From contig NZ_LT607752.1 of assembly GCF_900090265.1 (NCBI RefSeq), positions 1,674,001 through 1,738,000 of the forward strand: a DNA stretch of 64,000 nucleotides, written 5' to 3'. Position numbers and translations under genes: made by a program. Source of the stretch: Micromonospora rifamycinica. GTDB lineage: Bacteria; Actinomycetota; Actinomycetes; Mycobacteriales; Micromonosporaceae. Under the pieces are notes generated by a model. That model had not been told where the DNA came from. It made no database searches and saw only the letters and a list, made by a program, of their open reading frames with translations. Positions 17,622 to 25,447 of this stretch are shown here, in pieces (position 1 is the first letter of the stretch; every line of letters begins with the position of its first letter).

Positions 17622-18695
17622 TCAGGCGTGTTTCGTCGCCGACAGGATGCCGTGCACGACGAACGTGCCGGGCAGCAGCCGGGCCGGATCCTGGGCCACG
17701 GTGCGGGTGACCGTGAACCCGCACTCCTCGAGCAGCGCCCGGTAGGTGGACGACCGCTGCGGGCCGCCCTGACCCATGGTGCAGCCGAGGAAGAACGCCG
17801 GGAAGAAGTCGATGTCGACGGCGGTGGAGTCGCGGACACTCTCCGGGTACACCGGGACGAGAATGTGCACCTGCCCGCCGACCTCCAACGACCGGCTCAC
17901 CCCCTGCAGGATCGCCCGTACCGCGTCCTTGTCCCACATGTCCAGGAAGTGCTTGATCAGCACGACGTCGTGGCCCGCCGGGAGGCCGGTGAAGACGTCG
18001 CCGCCGACGAACGAGCACTGCCGCTCCAGGCCGTGGGAGCGGAAGTTCTCCAGGGCCTCGGCCTCCTTCTCGGGCAGGTCGAAGGTCGTCACGTGCAGTC
18101 CGGGCGAGCCCTTCAGCTTGTGGGTCAGGATCGCGCCGAGGCCGGTGTTGCCGGCGACGTCGAGGACGCGTGCGCCCGGCGGGATGTCGATGTTGTCGAA
18201 GAACCAGGGGTCGATGTGCGCGGTGACGTTGTCCATCAGCGTCGCCCAGGATGCGCGCAGGTCCGGGTGCTCGGCGACGGCGTCGTACAGGGTGCCGCCC
18301 TGGAACCCGTAGAGCTTCTCCAGACCGACCACGGTGCCGGTACGCACGCTGTCGGTCAGATAGAAGACCTGACGCAGCATGGTCACCTTGATCATGTCCA
18401 TCAGCAGGAGCACCCGCCGGAGGTCGGCTTCCGGGACCTCGGCGAGCGCATCGAGGGTGTACTCGCCGGTGGTCTCGTCGTGCGCGACGAAGCCTTCCTT
18501 GACGAGCAGCAGCAGGAGCTGCTCGACAGCGGCCGGCCGGACGTCGGCGGCGTCGCCGAGCTGGACCGCGGTCTGGCTGCCGCGCTGCCGGAGGGCATCG
18601 ATCAGGCCGAGCTCGAAACAGCTCAGCAGGGTCATGAACCTCGCGGGGCCGGCCATGAAATCGGTGAACCGGTTGAGCGTGACGGTTGCGGACAT
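17622..18695 (-). CDS. O-methyltransferase, plant-type (Methyltransf_2)
   Basis: The 357-residue product has an N-terminal dimerisation winged helix (FTDFMAGPARFMTLLSCFELGLID) and a C-terminal Rossmann domain with the SAM motif RVLDVAGNTGLGA near residue 170, ADLP-like FDLPEK and KHFLDMWDKD, where the catalytic His of the family is expected. These are acetylserotonin/hydroxyindole-type O-methyltransferases common in aromatic polyketide clusters. It heads the operon OMT-LLM-AKR-globin-FMN reductase, which starts after a strong terminator. It should methylate a phenol of the aromatic core; position unknown. Confidence 0.9.
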   Translation of the reverse strand: MSATVTLNRFTDFMAGPARFMTLLSCFELGLIDALRQRGSQTAVQLGDAADVRPAAVEQLLLLLVKEGFVAHDETTGEYTLDALAEVPEADLRRVLLLMDMIKVTMLRQVFYLTDSVRTGTVVGLEKLYGFQGGTLYDAVAEHPDLRASWATLMDNVTAHIDPWFFDNIDIPPGARVLDVAGNTGLGAILTHKLKGSPGLHVTTFDLPEKEAEALENFRSHGLERQCSFVGGDVFTGLPAGHDVVLIKHFLDMWDKDAVRAILQGVSRSLEVGGQVHILVPVYPESVRDSTAVDIDFFPAFFLGCTMGQGGPQRSSTYRALLEECGFTVTRTVAQDPARLLPGTFVVHGILSATKHA

Positions 18696-18740
18696 GTGCG
18701 CTGTGGTCCCTTCGCTTCGGTGTCGGCACGACTGCGGTGA

Positions 18741-18787
18741 CCCGGGTCGCGCGCAGGGCGGGCACGCCGCCCTACGCGCGACCCGGG
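18741..18787 (-). terminator. Strong terminator between cupin and O-methyltransferase
   Basis: CCCGGGTCGCGCG and CGCGCGACCCGGG form a perfect 13-bp stem, with an inner GGGCGG/CCGCCC stem. It lies 14 bp after the cupin stop and separates two same-strand units, so the O-methyltransferase needs its own promoter in 18696-18740. Confidence 0.75.
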
Positions 18788-18800
18788 CCGCTGGTGCGGA

Positions 18801-19250
18801 TCAGCACGCCTCCGACGCGTTCACCGCGGGCCCGAGACGTTGCAGCCGGAACTCCGCCGGCGGGGCCTGTCCGGCGCGGAGCGCGTCGAAGACGGTCTCC
18901 AGGCCGCCGGGAGTGGAGACCGTCAGACCGGTGGCGGTCTCCGGGCCGGCGTTGGAGAACGAGTGCGGAGTGTTCCGCGGCATCCAGGCCAACTGCCCAG
19001 GGCCGAGCACCTGACTCGTCTCACCGATCCTGAACCGCACCTGTCCGGACAGGATGTAGAACGCCTCGTCGAAATTGTGCTGGTGCAGCCCGGGACCCTC
19101 CTGGCACGGTTGCAGCGCCCATTCGAGCAGGCTGAACGCGCCACCGGTGTCCCGACCGACGAGCTTGAACGCGGTGGTGTAGCCTTCGCCGCCCCGGGAG
19201 TTCGGGCGAGCCTCTCCCGGCTGCAACACAAATGGCTCTGATCGCTCCAC
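18801..19250 (-). CDS. Cupin-domain protein
   Basis: A small single-domain cupin of about 149 residues. The metal-binding histidines are visible in PGLHQHNFDEAFYILSGQ (motif 1) and MPRNTPHSFSNAG (motif 2). GTG at 19250 is preferred because GAGG stands 5 nt before it; GTG at 19256 is also open. Cupins in type II PKS clusters include cyclases such as RemF and oxygenases or isomerases, so this one might act on ring formation or oxidation. It has its own unit, downstream of the amidohydrolase on the same strand. Confidence 0.82.
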   Translation of the reverse strand: MERSEPFVLQPGEARPNSRGGEGYTTAFKLVGRDTGGAFSLLEWALQPCQEGPGLHQHNFDEAFYILSGQVRFRIGETSQVLGPGQLAWMPRNTPHSFSNAGPETATGLTVSTPGGLETVFDALRAGQAPPAEFRLQRLGPAVNASEAC

Positions 19251-19338
19251 GACCACCTCACTCTATTGGCAATTTCGCGGTTCCATTCATTTCCATGGTG
19301 GCACCGCGCATTAGAGCGATACTCAAGCCGGAGGCAGT

Positions 19339-20649
19339 TCAGCCGGCCGCGACGACTGCCTCCCGGGTGACGTACTCGGCGGTTTCCGCACCCCGCGCCC
19401 GCACCTCGGACAGGTCATGTCCGACCAGGCGACCGTTCCGCTTCACCACCTCACCGGCCACCAGCACGGTGTCGACGTTGCCGGCGTGCGCCGAACTCAC
19501 CACGGCACCGATGGGGTCATGCGCGCAGGCGAGATTCAGGTCGTCGGCACGCAACAGGATGAGGTCGGCCTGCTTGCCCACCCTCAGCGAGCCGACCTGG
19601 TCGCCGAGGCCGAGCGCGACCGCACCGTCCAGGGTGGCCATCCGCAACAGGTCCGCCGGGGTGAGATGCGGACCGGGGGTCAGATAGCTGGTCAGCAGCC
19701 CGGCCCGTAGCACGCCGAACATGTCCCCGCCCACCGTGGTGACCACGTCGACCCCGAGGCCGGTGGTCACCCCGGCCGCGGCGAGCCGGCCGATCAACGG
19801 ACCACCGTGGCCCAGTCGGGCCTCCACCGCGGGGGTGATCGACACCGCGCCCCCGGAATCACCGATCATCGCCAGTTCGTCGTCGGCCAGGGAGTTCCCG
19901 TGCACGTAGAGGATCCTGGAATGCAGCAGGCCGTTGTCCCGCAGCACCTCGATCGGCCGGTCGTGCACCGGGCCGCTCGCCACGTGCGTCACGATCGGCA
20001 GGCCCAACTCCTCAGCCAGACGCCAGTCCGCCCGGATCGCGTCCACCTGCTGGTTCGACGGCCCGAGCGAGGCCGCCGCCAGGGTGAGTCGCGGGTTGCC
20101 CGCGTCGAACATCGCCTGGGTACGACGAACCGCCGCGGTGTCCTCCGGGGTGAGCAGATGACCGAAGACCGCGCGGATCCCGGCCGACCGCAGACCGTCG
20201 AAAGCCGCCTCGGCGTAGTCGAAATCCGACTCGCCGGCCACGTAGCCGTCCGGGGTGATCCGGTCGGCCCGCGCGTACGCGAAGTCCTGCACCGTGGTGA
20301 CACCACCGTCCAGGCACTCCAGCGCGCCGAGCAGGTTCGCCGCCCGGACGTCCGCCGGCCGGAACCGCGGGCCGATCTGCTGACGCACCATGGTGAAGTA
20401 CACCGGCAGGTCGACGTCCACCGCGATCGAGCGGAGCACGGCCTGCCAGACATGACGATGGGTGTCCACCAGACCCGGCAGCACGATGCGGTCGGTCGCG
20501 TCCAGCACGGTCGTTCCCGGCGGCGTGGCGAGATTCGGACCGACGGCGGCGATGCGCCCGTCGGTCAGCAGGACGTCGCAGTTGTGGTGCGCGGTCGGGG
20601 TGGGCTCGGTGTCGATGACCAATCCATTACGCAACAGTAAGGACTGCAT
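19339..20649 (-). CDS. Amidohydrolase family metal-dependent hydrolase (chlorohydrolase/AtzB-like)
   Basis: The 436-residue TIM-barrel amidohydrolase has the metal motif VLPGLVDTHRHVWQA near residue 55, PIVTHVA and LYVHGNSLADDEL for later ligands, and a C-terminal beta-sandwich (QADLILLRADDLN). Relatives remove amino or chloro groups from heteroaromatics or hydrolyse cyclic amides. GGGAGG touches the upstream in-frame ATG at 20655, so ATG at 20649, with 6-nt spacing, is the better start. It diverges from the P450 operon. Its substrate is unclear: it could open a ring or remove an amide starter. This enzyme class is uncommon in such clusters. Confidence 0.85.
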   Translation of the reverse strand: MQSLLLRNGLVIDTEPTPTAHHNCDVLLTDGRIAAVGPNLATPPGTTVLDATDRIVLPGLVDTHRHVWQAVLRSIAVDVDLPVYFTMVRQQIGPRFRPADVRAANLLGALECLDGGVTTVQDFAYARADRITPDGYVAGESDFDYAEAAFDGLRSAGIRAVFGHLLTPEDTAAVRRTQAMFDAGNPRLTLAAASLGPSNQQVDAIRADWRLAEELGLPIVTHVASGPVHDRPIEVLRDNGLLHSRILYVHGNSLADDELAMIGDSGGAVSITPAVEARLGHGGPLIGRLAAAGVTTGLGVDVVTTVGGDMFGVLRAGLLTSYLTPGPHLTPADLLRMATLDGAVALGLGDQVGSLRVGKQADLILLRADDLNLACAHDPIGAVVSSAHAGNVDTVLVAGEVVKRNGRLVGHDLSEVRARGAETAEYVTREAVVAAG

Positions 20650-20742
20650 TGCCATCCTCCCGGGGTCGGAAAGCGATTTTCATGGAAGCTAGCACGCCGG
20701 CGCCGCATTACACCGCACCGAATTCGCGCACTTCATCGATCG

Positions 20743-20771
20743 GCTAGCAACGCTTGAGCGCGGCTCTAACT
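20743..20771 (+). promoter_or_regulatory. SARP-type heptamer array upstream of the P450 operon
   Basis: GCTAGCA (20743-20749), TTGAGCG (20754-20760) and TCTAACT (20765-20771) have an exact 11-bp period. The TTGAGCG heptamer ends 75 bp before the P450 start codon, the same distance as its twin at the 25448 methyltransferase. Confidence 0.65.
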
Positions 20772-20834
20772 CCGGGTTTCACCATAGGAGCGGAATTGCC
20801 GTCGGGAATCAACCATCGGCGCGAGGAGTCATGA

Positions 20835-22100
20835 ATGACAACCCCCATCACCGCTGCCGACGCGGCGGCGGAACACGCCGCGAACGAGGCGTTCGCGGAG
20901 ATCCTCTTCTCTCCGGAGGGGCTGGCCGACCCGTTCTCGCGGTACCACCGTCTCCGGGAGGCCGCCGCGGTGCACCGCACCACCCTCGGCACCTGGGTCC
21001 TGACCCGCTACGACGACGTCGACGAGTTCCTGCGCAACCGGAACGTCAACAAGGACATCTATCTCTGGATGGCCGGCCGCTTCAGCGGCGAGTGGGACCA
21101 GCATCCGGCCCTCGGCAAGCTGGCCGCGAACATGCTCTGGGCGAACCCCCCGGACCACACCCGGCTGCGCCGTATCGCGAACCGCGGGTTCACCCCGCAG
21201 CACGTCGAGCGGCACCGGGCGTACATCACGCAGCGCTTCGACGAGCTGATCGCCCCGCTCGCCGAGGCGGGCGGCGGGGACGTCTGCAACGACGTGTTCT
21301 TTCCGCTGGCGCTCAGCATGATGGCCCATCTCGTCGGTGTCCCGCAGCACGAGGCGCCCCTCCTGCGGGACAAGATCAGGGATTTCCAGCGGGTGTTCGA
21401 GCTGGGCATGACCGCCTCCGAGCTGCAGACCGCCGACCGGGCCGCGGTGTTTCTCGACGACTACTTCGGCGAGCTGGTCCGCCAGCGGCAGCACCGACGG
21501 GGGAACGACCTGCTGTCCACGATGATCGACGCGACGGACGACGACGGTGCACGCCTGACGTTCAACCAGCTCGTCCAGATGTGCCACATGATCATCGCAG
21601 CCGGGAGCGAGACCACCACCTTCTTCCTGACCAACGGCCTGCGCCTGTTCATCGAGCACCCTGACCAGGCGGCACTGCTGCGCGACGACCCTGGCCTGCT
21701 CGACCAGGCACGTGAGGAGATCCTGCGGCACGCGCCCTCGGCGCACATGATCCCCCGGACGACGACCGGACCGGTGTCCGTCGGCGGGGTGGAGATCCCG
21801 GCCGGTGCGCGGGTCAGCGTGCTGATCGCGGCCGCGAACCGGGATCCGGCGCGCTTCCCCGACCCGGACCGGTTCGACATCACCCGGACGGGGACCTCCG
21901 CGATGGCGTACGGGCTGGGCGCCCACTTCTGCCTGGGCTGGCGGCTGGCGAACCTGCAGGCCGAGGTGGTGTTCCCGGCACTGCTGCACCGCTTCACCGG
22001 TTTCGCGATCACCGAGCCGTTGCGCCCCCGCGCACGGGTGGCCTTCCCGCAGATCGAAGGACTGCCGATCCGGTTCCAGCGAGCGGAGGCGACGCGATGA
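20835..22100 (+). CDS. Cytochrome P450
   Basis: The 421-residue bacterial class I P450 shows the I-helix oxygen-activation motif IAAGSETTTFF near residue 255, the K-helix EILR, and the haem-thiolate loop YGLGAHFCLGWRLAN near residue 360 (Phe of FGxGxHxC replaced by Tyr). ATG at 20835 follows GAGGAG. It heads a tightly coupled operon: P450, SCP2-like, Dabb, alpha/beta hydrolase, MDR reductase. It likely hydroxylates, couples or epoxidises the aromatic product. No ferredoxin gene is present here, so redox partners must come from elsewhere. Confidence 0.95.
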   Translation: MTTPITAADAAAEHAANEAFAEILFSPEGLADPFSRYHRLREAAAVHRTTLGTWVLTRYDDVDEFLRNRNVNKDIYLWMAGRFSGEWDQHPALGKLAANMLWANPPDHTRLRRIANRGFTPQHVERHRAYITQRFDELIAPLAEAGGGDVCNDVFFPLALSMMAHLVGVPQHEAPLLRDKIRDFQRVFELGMTASELQTADRAAVFLDDYFGELVRQRQHRRGNDLLSTMIDATDDDGARLTFNQLVQMCHMIIAAGSETTTFFLTNGLRLFIEHPDQAALLRDDPGLLDQAREEILRHAPSAHMIPRTTTGPVSVGGVEIPAGARVSVLIAAANRDPARFPDPDRFDITRTGTSAMAYGLGAHFCLGWRLANLQAEVVFPALLHRFTGFAITEPLRPRARVAFPQIEGLPIRFQRAEATR

Positions 22101-22501
22101 CCGCCCCGACCACGGTCCGGTTCCTCTCCTCGGACTACCTGGCCGCGATGGAACGCCTCTCCTCGGCGAACCAGCCGCCCATCCCGCATGTCAACGTCCG
22201 GGTCCAGTTCCACGTGACCGGCACACCCGAGGGCCAGGTCGACTACTTCCTGGTGGTGGAGCGGGGCATCATCGTCGCGGCCGGTCGCGGCACGTCACCG
22301 GAGTCGGATCTGGCGATCACCACATCCTACCGGGACCTCGTCGACTTCCAGGCCGGCGAGCTGCACGCCGCCACGGCGTTCGTCAGCGGTCAGTTCGCGG
22401 TGACCGGAGACAGGGCAAAGCTGCTCGACCTGATGATCGTCTTCGGGTCCGGGCACTACCACGATTTCGTCGCGGACCTCTGGAGCAGAACGACATGGTG
22501 A
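22097..22501 (+). CDS. SCP2-like sterol-carrier domain protein
   Basis: The 134-residue product resembles a single SCP2/sterol-binding domain: VNVRVQFHVTGTPEGQVDYFLVVERG for the sheet, then SDLAITTSYRDLVDFQAGEL and AFVSGQFAVTGDRAKLLDLM, which matches the family's strand-helix end motif (G.l.v.Gd..kl..l). It overlaps the P450 stop (ATGA) and the Dabb start. Such domains bind hydrophobic ligands; here it may shuttle or hold the polyketide for the P450 or hydrolase. It has no catalytic residues of note. Family likely, role inferred. Confidence 0.7.
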   Translation: MTAPTTVRFLSSDYLAAMERLSSANQPPIPHVNVRVQFHVTGTPEGQVDYFLVVERGIIVAAGRGTSPESDLAITTSYRDLVDFQAGELHAATAFVSGQFAVTGDRAKLLDLMIVFGSGHYHDFVADLWSRTTW

Positions 22502-22827
22502 CGCACACCATCCTCTTCGCCTTTCCCGACGACATGTCACCGACCGACCGTGACGAGTTCTTCCGCGAGGGCACCCAGATGGCGCTCGACTCCGGGCTGG
22601 TGCTGTCCTACCGGCACCAGCCGAGCATCCCGCTGGTCAGCGGAGTGCAACCGGTGTTCGTCCCGTCGGCGATGGCGCAGATCCAGCACGCCGACCTCGA
22701 CTCGTTGCAGCGGTACCTCACGCATCCGCAGGTGGCCGAGTTCGTCCGGCGGTGGCAGGCGAGGTTCCCCTACCGCGCCGTGTCGGTGAACACCGAAGAC
22801 CTGCCGATCCCGACATCCGCACCCTGA
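22495..22827 (+). CDS. Dabb-domain (stress-responsive A/B barrel) protein
   Basis: The 110-residue single-domain protein starts VTHTILFAFPDDMSPTDRDE and ends with AQIQHADLDSLQRYLTHPQV, the Dabb layout of a dimeric ferredoxin-like barrel. It resembles the N-terminal part of the fusion protein encoded at 10985 (IVHTLIYRFPDD). Dimeric barrels of this kind include polyketide cyclases such as olivetolic acid cyclase of plants. ATG at 22495 lies inside the SCP2 gene's end (ATGGTGA overlap). It may be a cyclase or lyase for a late ring. Confidence 0.8.
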   Translation: MVTHTILFAFPDDMSPTDRDEFFREGTQMALDSGLVLSYRHQPSIPLVSGVQPVFVPSAMAQIQHADLDSLQRYLTHPQVAEFVRRWQARFPYRAVSVNTEDLPIPTSAP

Positions 22828-22844
22828 GCTCCGGGAGCCACCCC

Positions 22845-24170
22845 ATGCCGGTCAACCCGCACGCCCTCGCCCAGCGAGACCCCCGCTTCGCCGACCAACG
22901 CTGGCTGCTCGACCTGGTCATCGAACTCCTCGGACCGGAGTGGGACCAGGACCGCCTGCACTACCTCTCGGCTCCGGTCAGCGCCGATCACCGGGGGGCC
23001 TTCCTCGGGCTACGGCACTCGATCCGCAAGCTCGACGACTTCACCCGCGAAATGGTCAGGCTCGCGCACCACTTCGAGCGACGCGGCGACCGGCAGCGCC
23101 AGTCCGGGCATGCCGTCTCTGCCGGTGACGACTACTTCGCCGCCGCGATCCTCTACGGCGGCGCCCAGTGGCCGATCTTCGCCAACACCGAGTTGACCGT
23201 GGTCCTGGAACAGAAGAAGTCGGACTGCTACCAGGCCTACACGGAGAGCGCCGACCACCACGTCGAGCCGGTCGAGATCCCGTACGGCGACCGGACCCTG
23301 GCCGGCTGGCTGCACCTGCCGCCCGGGTACGCCGACCGGCCGGAGGCGCTGCCCTGCGTGGTGATGCTCTCCGGCATGGACGGGTTCAAGGAGATGAACG
23401 TCTTCGCCTCGGCGGACCGCTACCTGCGCCGCGGGATGGCGGTGCTCTCCTTCGACGGCCCCGGCCAGGGCTCCTCGCTGGTCCGGGAGATCTGGTACGA
23501 CCCAGCCCACTACGCACAGGTCGGCACCGGCGCGTTCGAACTCGTCGCGGCCCGCCCCGAGATCGACCCGGCCAGGATCATGCTGTGCGGAGTCAGCCAG
23601 GGCTCGTTCTGGGCCACCCAGATGGCTGCCGCCGAGTCCCGCTTCGCCGCCTGCGCGGTGATGTTCACCTGTTTCGAGCCGGGCAACACCACCATGCTCA
23701 CCACCCACTCGCCCACGTTCCGGCAACGCTTCATGTACATGACCGGCACCTCCAGCGTGGCCGAACTCGAGGCGAAGCTCGCGCCGATGAGCGTCGCCGG
23801 CCTCGGCGAGCGGATCACCATGCCGTACCTCGTGATGATGGGCGAGGACGACCCGCTCTGCGATCCGGCGGACACCTACGACCACCTCAATACCGTGGTC
23901 GGCCCGAAGGAGCTGTTCTTCTACACCGGCGAGCATCACGCACCGGTCACCCGCACCTCCGGCCGACTCGGTCCGGCCGTGTTCGTCGCGGTCGCCGACT
24001 GGCTCGCCGACCGTGCCGCGGGCGTGCCTCCCGTGAGCCGGCACGTCACGATCGACGCGCTCGGCCGCAGCCACGCGGAGCCGTGGGGTGGCCGGCGTCG
24101 GTACACCTACGGTGCCCCGCTGGACCCCCGGTCCCTATTCAAGGACGGTCCCGAGACCGGCCTCGCCTGA
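22845..24170 (+). CDS. Alpha/beta hydrolase, FrsA/Ayg1-like C-C or ester hydrolase
   Basis: The 441-residue product has a long alpha-helical N-terminal region (1-150) and an alpha/beta hydrolase core: VVMLSGMDGFKEMN (oxyanion), LSFDGPGQG, the nucleophile elbow CGVSQGSFWA with Ser near residue 250, an Asp in MMGEDDPLCD, and His in YTGEHHAPVT. This is the FrsA/DUF1100-like group that includes the fungal polyketide-shortening hydrolase Ayg1 and pseudooxynicotine C-C hydrolases. It follows the Dabb gene by 17 bp. It may cleave a C-C bond or shorten a polyketide; inference from family and place. Confidence 0.82.
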   Translation: MPVNPHALAQRDPRFADQRWLLDLVIELLGPEWDQDRLHYLSAPVSADHRGAFLGLRHSIRKLDDFTREMVRLAHHFERRGDRQRQSGHAVSAGDDYFAAAILYGGAQWPIFANTELTVVLEQKKSDCYQAYTESADHHVEPVEIPYGDRTLAGWLHLPPGYADRPEALPCVVMLSGMDGFKEMNVFASADRYLRRGMAVLSFDGPGQGSSLVREIWYDPAHYAQVGTGAFELVAARPEIDPARIMLCGVSQGSFWATQMAAAESRFAACAVMFTCFEPGNTTMLTTHSPTFRQRFMYMTGTSSVAELEAKLAPMSVAGLGERITMPYLVMMGEDDPLCDPADTYDHLNTVVGPKELFFYTGEHHAPVTRTSGRLGPAVFVAVADWLADRAAGVPPVSRHVTIDALGRSHAEPWGGRRRYTYGAPLDPRSLFKDGPETGLA

Positions 24171-24184
24171 CGCTCGGAGTAGCC

Positions 24185-25141
24185 ATGAAAGCCGCGGTCC
24201 TGCACACCCTCGGCGACCGGCCACGCTACGCGGAAGTGCCGGAGCCGGCACCGGGCGACGGCCAGGTGGTCGTCGACGTGACAGCCTGCCCGCTGACCAA
24301 CCTCGACCGGGTGCTCGCGGCGGGCACTCATTTCGCGTCTCCCAGCGCGCTACCGGCGGTGTGCGGTTCCCTCGCTGCCGGACGACTCCCCGGCGGCGCC
24401 CGGGTCCTTTTCCGGTCACCGGACGGTGCCATGGCCGAGCGTGCCTTGACGCGACCGGAGCTGTGCACCCCTATCCCGGACGGCGTCGACGACGACGCGG
24501 CGGCGGCGATCCAGAACCCCGGGGTCTCGACGTGGGCCGCGCTGGAGTGGCGAGCCCGGATGCGGCCGGGCGAGCACGTGCTCGTCCTGGGAGCGACCGG
24601 CGTGGCCGGTCAGATCGCGGTGCAGTTGGCCCGGCACCTCGGTGCGGGCCGCGTCGTGGGTGCCGGTCGCAATCCCCGGGTCCTGGCCGCGCTGCCCGGC
24701 ATGGGAGCCGATGCCACAATCCGGGTCGACCAGCGCGACGAGGCGTTGGGGGCGGCGTTCCGGGCCGAGGCGGACACCGCCGGTTTCGACGTGGTGATCG
24801 ACTTCCTCTGGGGCCGTCCCACCGAGGTCCTCCTCGGCGCGCTCGGTCGCGCCGACATGGAACTGCGGTCGCTGCGCACCCGGCTGGTCCAGGTGGGTGC
24901 GATGGCCGGCGGCCAGGTGACCCTCTCCGCCGAGGTGTTGCGCAGCAGCGGGGTGGAGATCTGCGGTTTCGGCACGGGAAACGCCCCACCTCCCGCCGAA
25001 CTGGCACGCCTGCGCGACGGGGTGCTGGCGCTGCTCGCCGGGGGCATTCTCGGCATCGGTCTCCACCGGGTTCCCCTCGCCGAGGTGGCCGAGGTCTGGA
25101 ACGCCGACGAGCGTGGCGTCCGTACGGTGCTGATCCCGTGA
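24185..25141 (+). CDS. Zinc-free MDR/quinone oxidoreductase
   Basis: The 318-residue NAD(P)H-dependent member of the medium-chain dehydrogenase superfamily starts MKAAVLHTLGDRPRYAEVPE; the nucleotide-binding loop is VLVLGATGVAGQIAVQLARH near residue 125. Structural and catalytic zinc cysteines are absent, which places it with quinone reductases and enoyl reductases. ATG at 24185 follows GGAG and lies 14 bp after the alpha/beta hydrolase. It is the last gene of the P450 operon. Reduction of a quinone or enone intermediate is the most likely role. Confidence 0.88.
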   Translation: MKAAVLHTLGDRPRYAEVPEPAPGDGQVVVDVTACPLTNLDRVLAAGTHFASPSALPAVCGSLAAGRLPGGARVLFRSPDGAMAERALTRPELCTPIPDGVDDDAAAAIQNPGVSTWAALEWRARMRPGEHVLVLGATGVAGQIAVQLARHLGAGRVVGAGRNPRVLAALPGMGADATIRVDQRDEALGAAFRAEADTAGFDVVIDFLWGRPTEVLLGALGRADMELRSLRTRLVQVGAMAGGQVTLSAEVLRSSGVEICGFGTGNAPPPAELARLRDGVLALLAGGILGIGLHRVPLAEVAEVWNADERGVRTVLIP

Positions 25142-25447
25142 CCGTCTCCTCCCTCCGCCTCGGGCTGACCGCCGTCAGCCGGGCGGTCCTGCGGGGCTGC
25201 CAGGCCCTCGGTGGGTACGCCGTGATGAGCCCCGGTCTCCTCGGTCCGGTCTCGGCCCCGCCGTCGAGCGGCCCCTGCGCGGCAGATCGGGAGCGCCCGG
25301 ACCGGGACGTCGTGCCGTGGGCACCGGGCGACCGCCGCGTCGGCCCGAGCGTGATTCGGGCCAAGCTTGAGCGCCCTTTTAAGGGAAAAAAATACCTTTA
25401 ATCCTGGTTCCGCTCCTCGACACCGACCTCCAGAGGCAGGACGACAG
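25142..25447 (+). other. Intergenic region with promoter of second O-methyltransferase
   Basis: There are 306 bp with no convincing gene. The AT-rich stretch 25376-25402, just after the phased heptamers, should contain the -10 region. CCCTT/AAGGG at 25374-25385 is a short palindrome overlapping the last heptamer. Confidence 0.6.
25356..25384 (+). promoter_or_regulatory. SARP-type heptamer array upstream of second O-methyltransferase
   Basis: TCGGGCC, TTGAGCG and TTTAAGG have an exact 11-bp period. TTGAGCG (25367-25373) is identical to the heptamer at the P450 promoter and also ends 75 bp before its start codon. Confidence 0.65.

Noticed and set aside
25374..25402. Palindrome followed by an A-run as an intrinsic terminator
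   Set aside because: The A-run is on the wrong strand for the upstream gene, and the palindrome overlaps the SARP heptamers; treated as promoter sequence.
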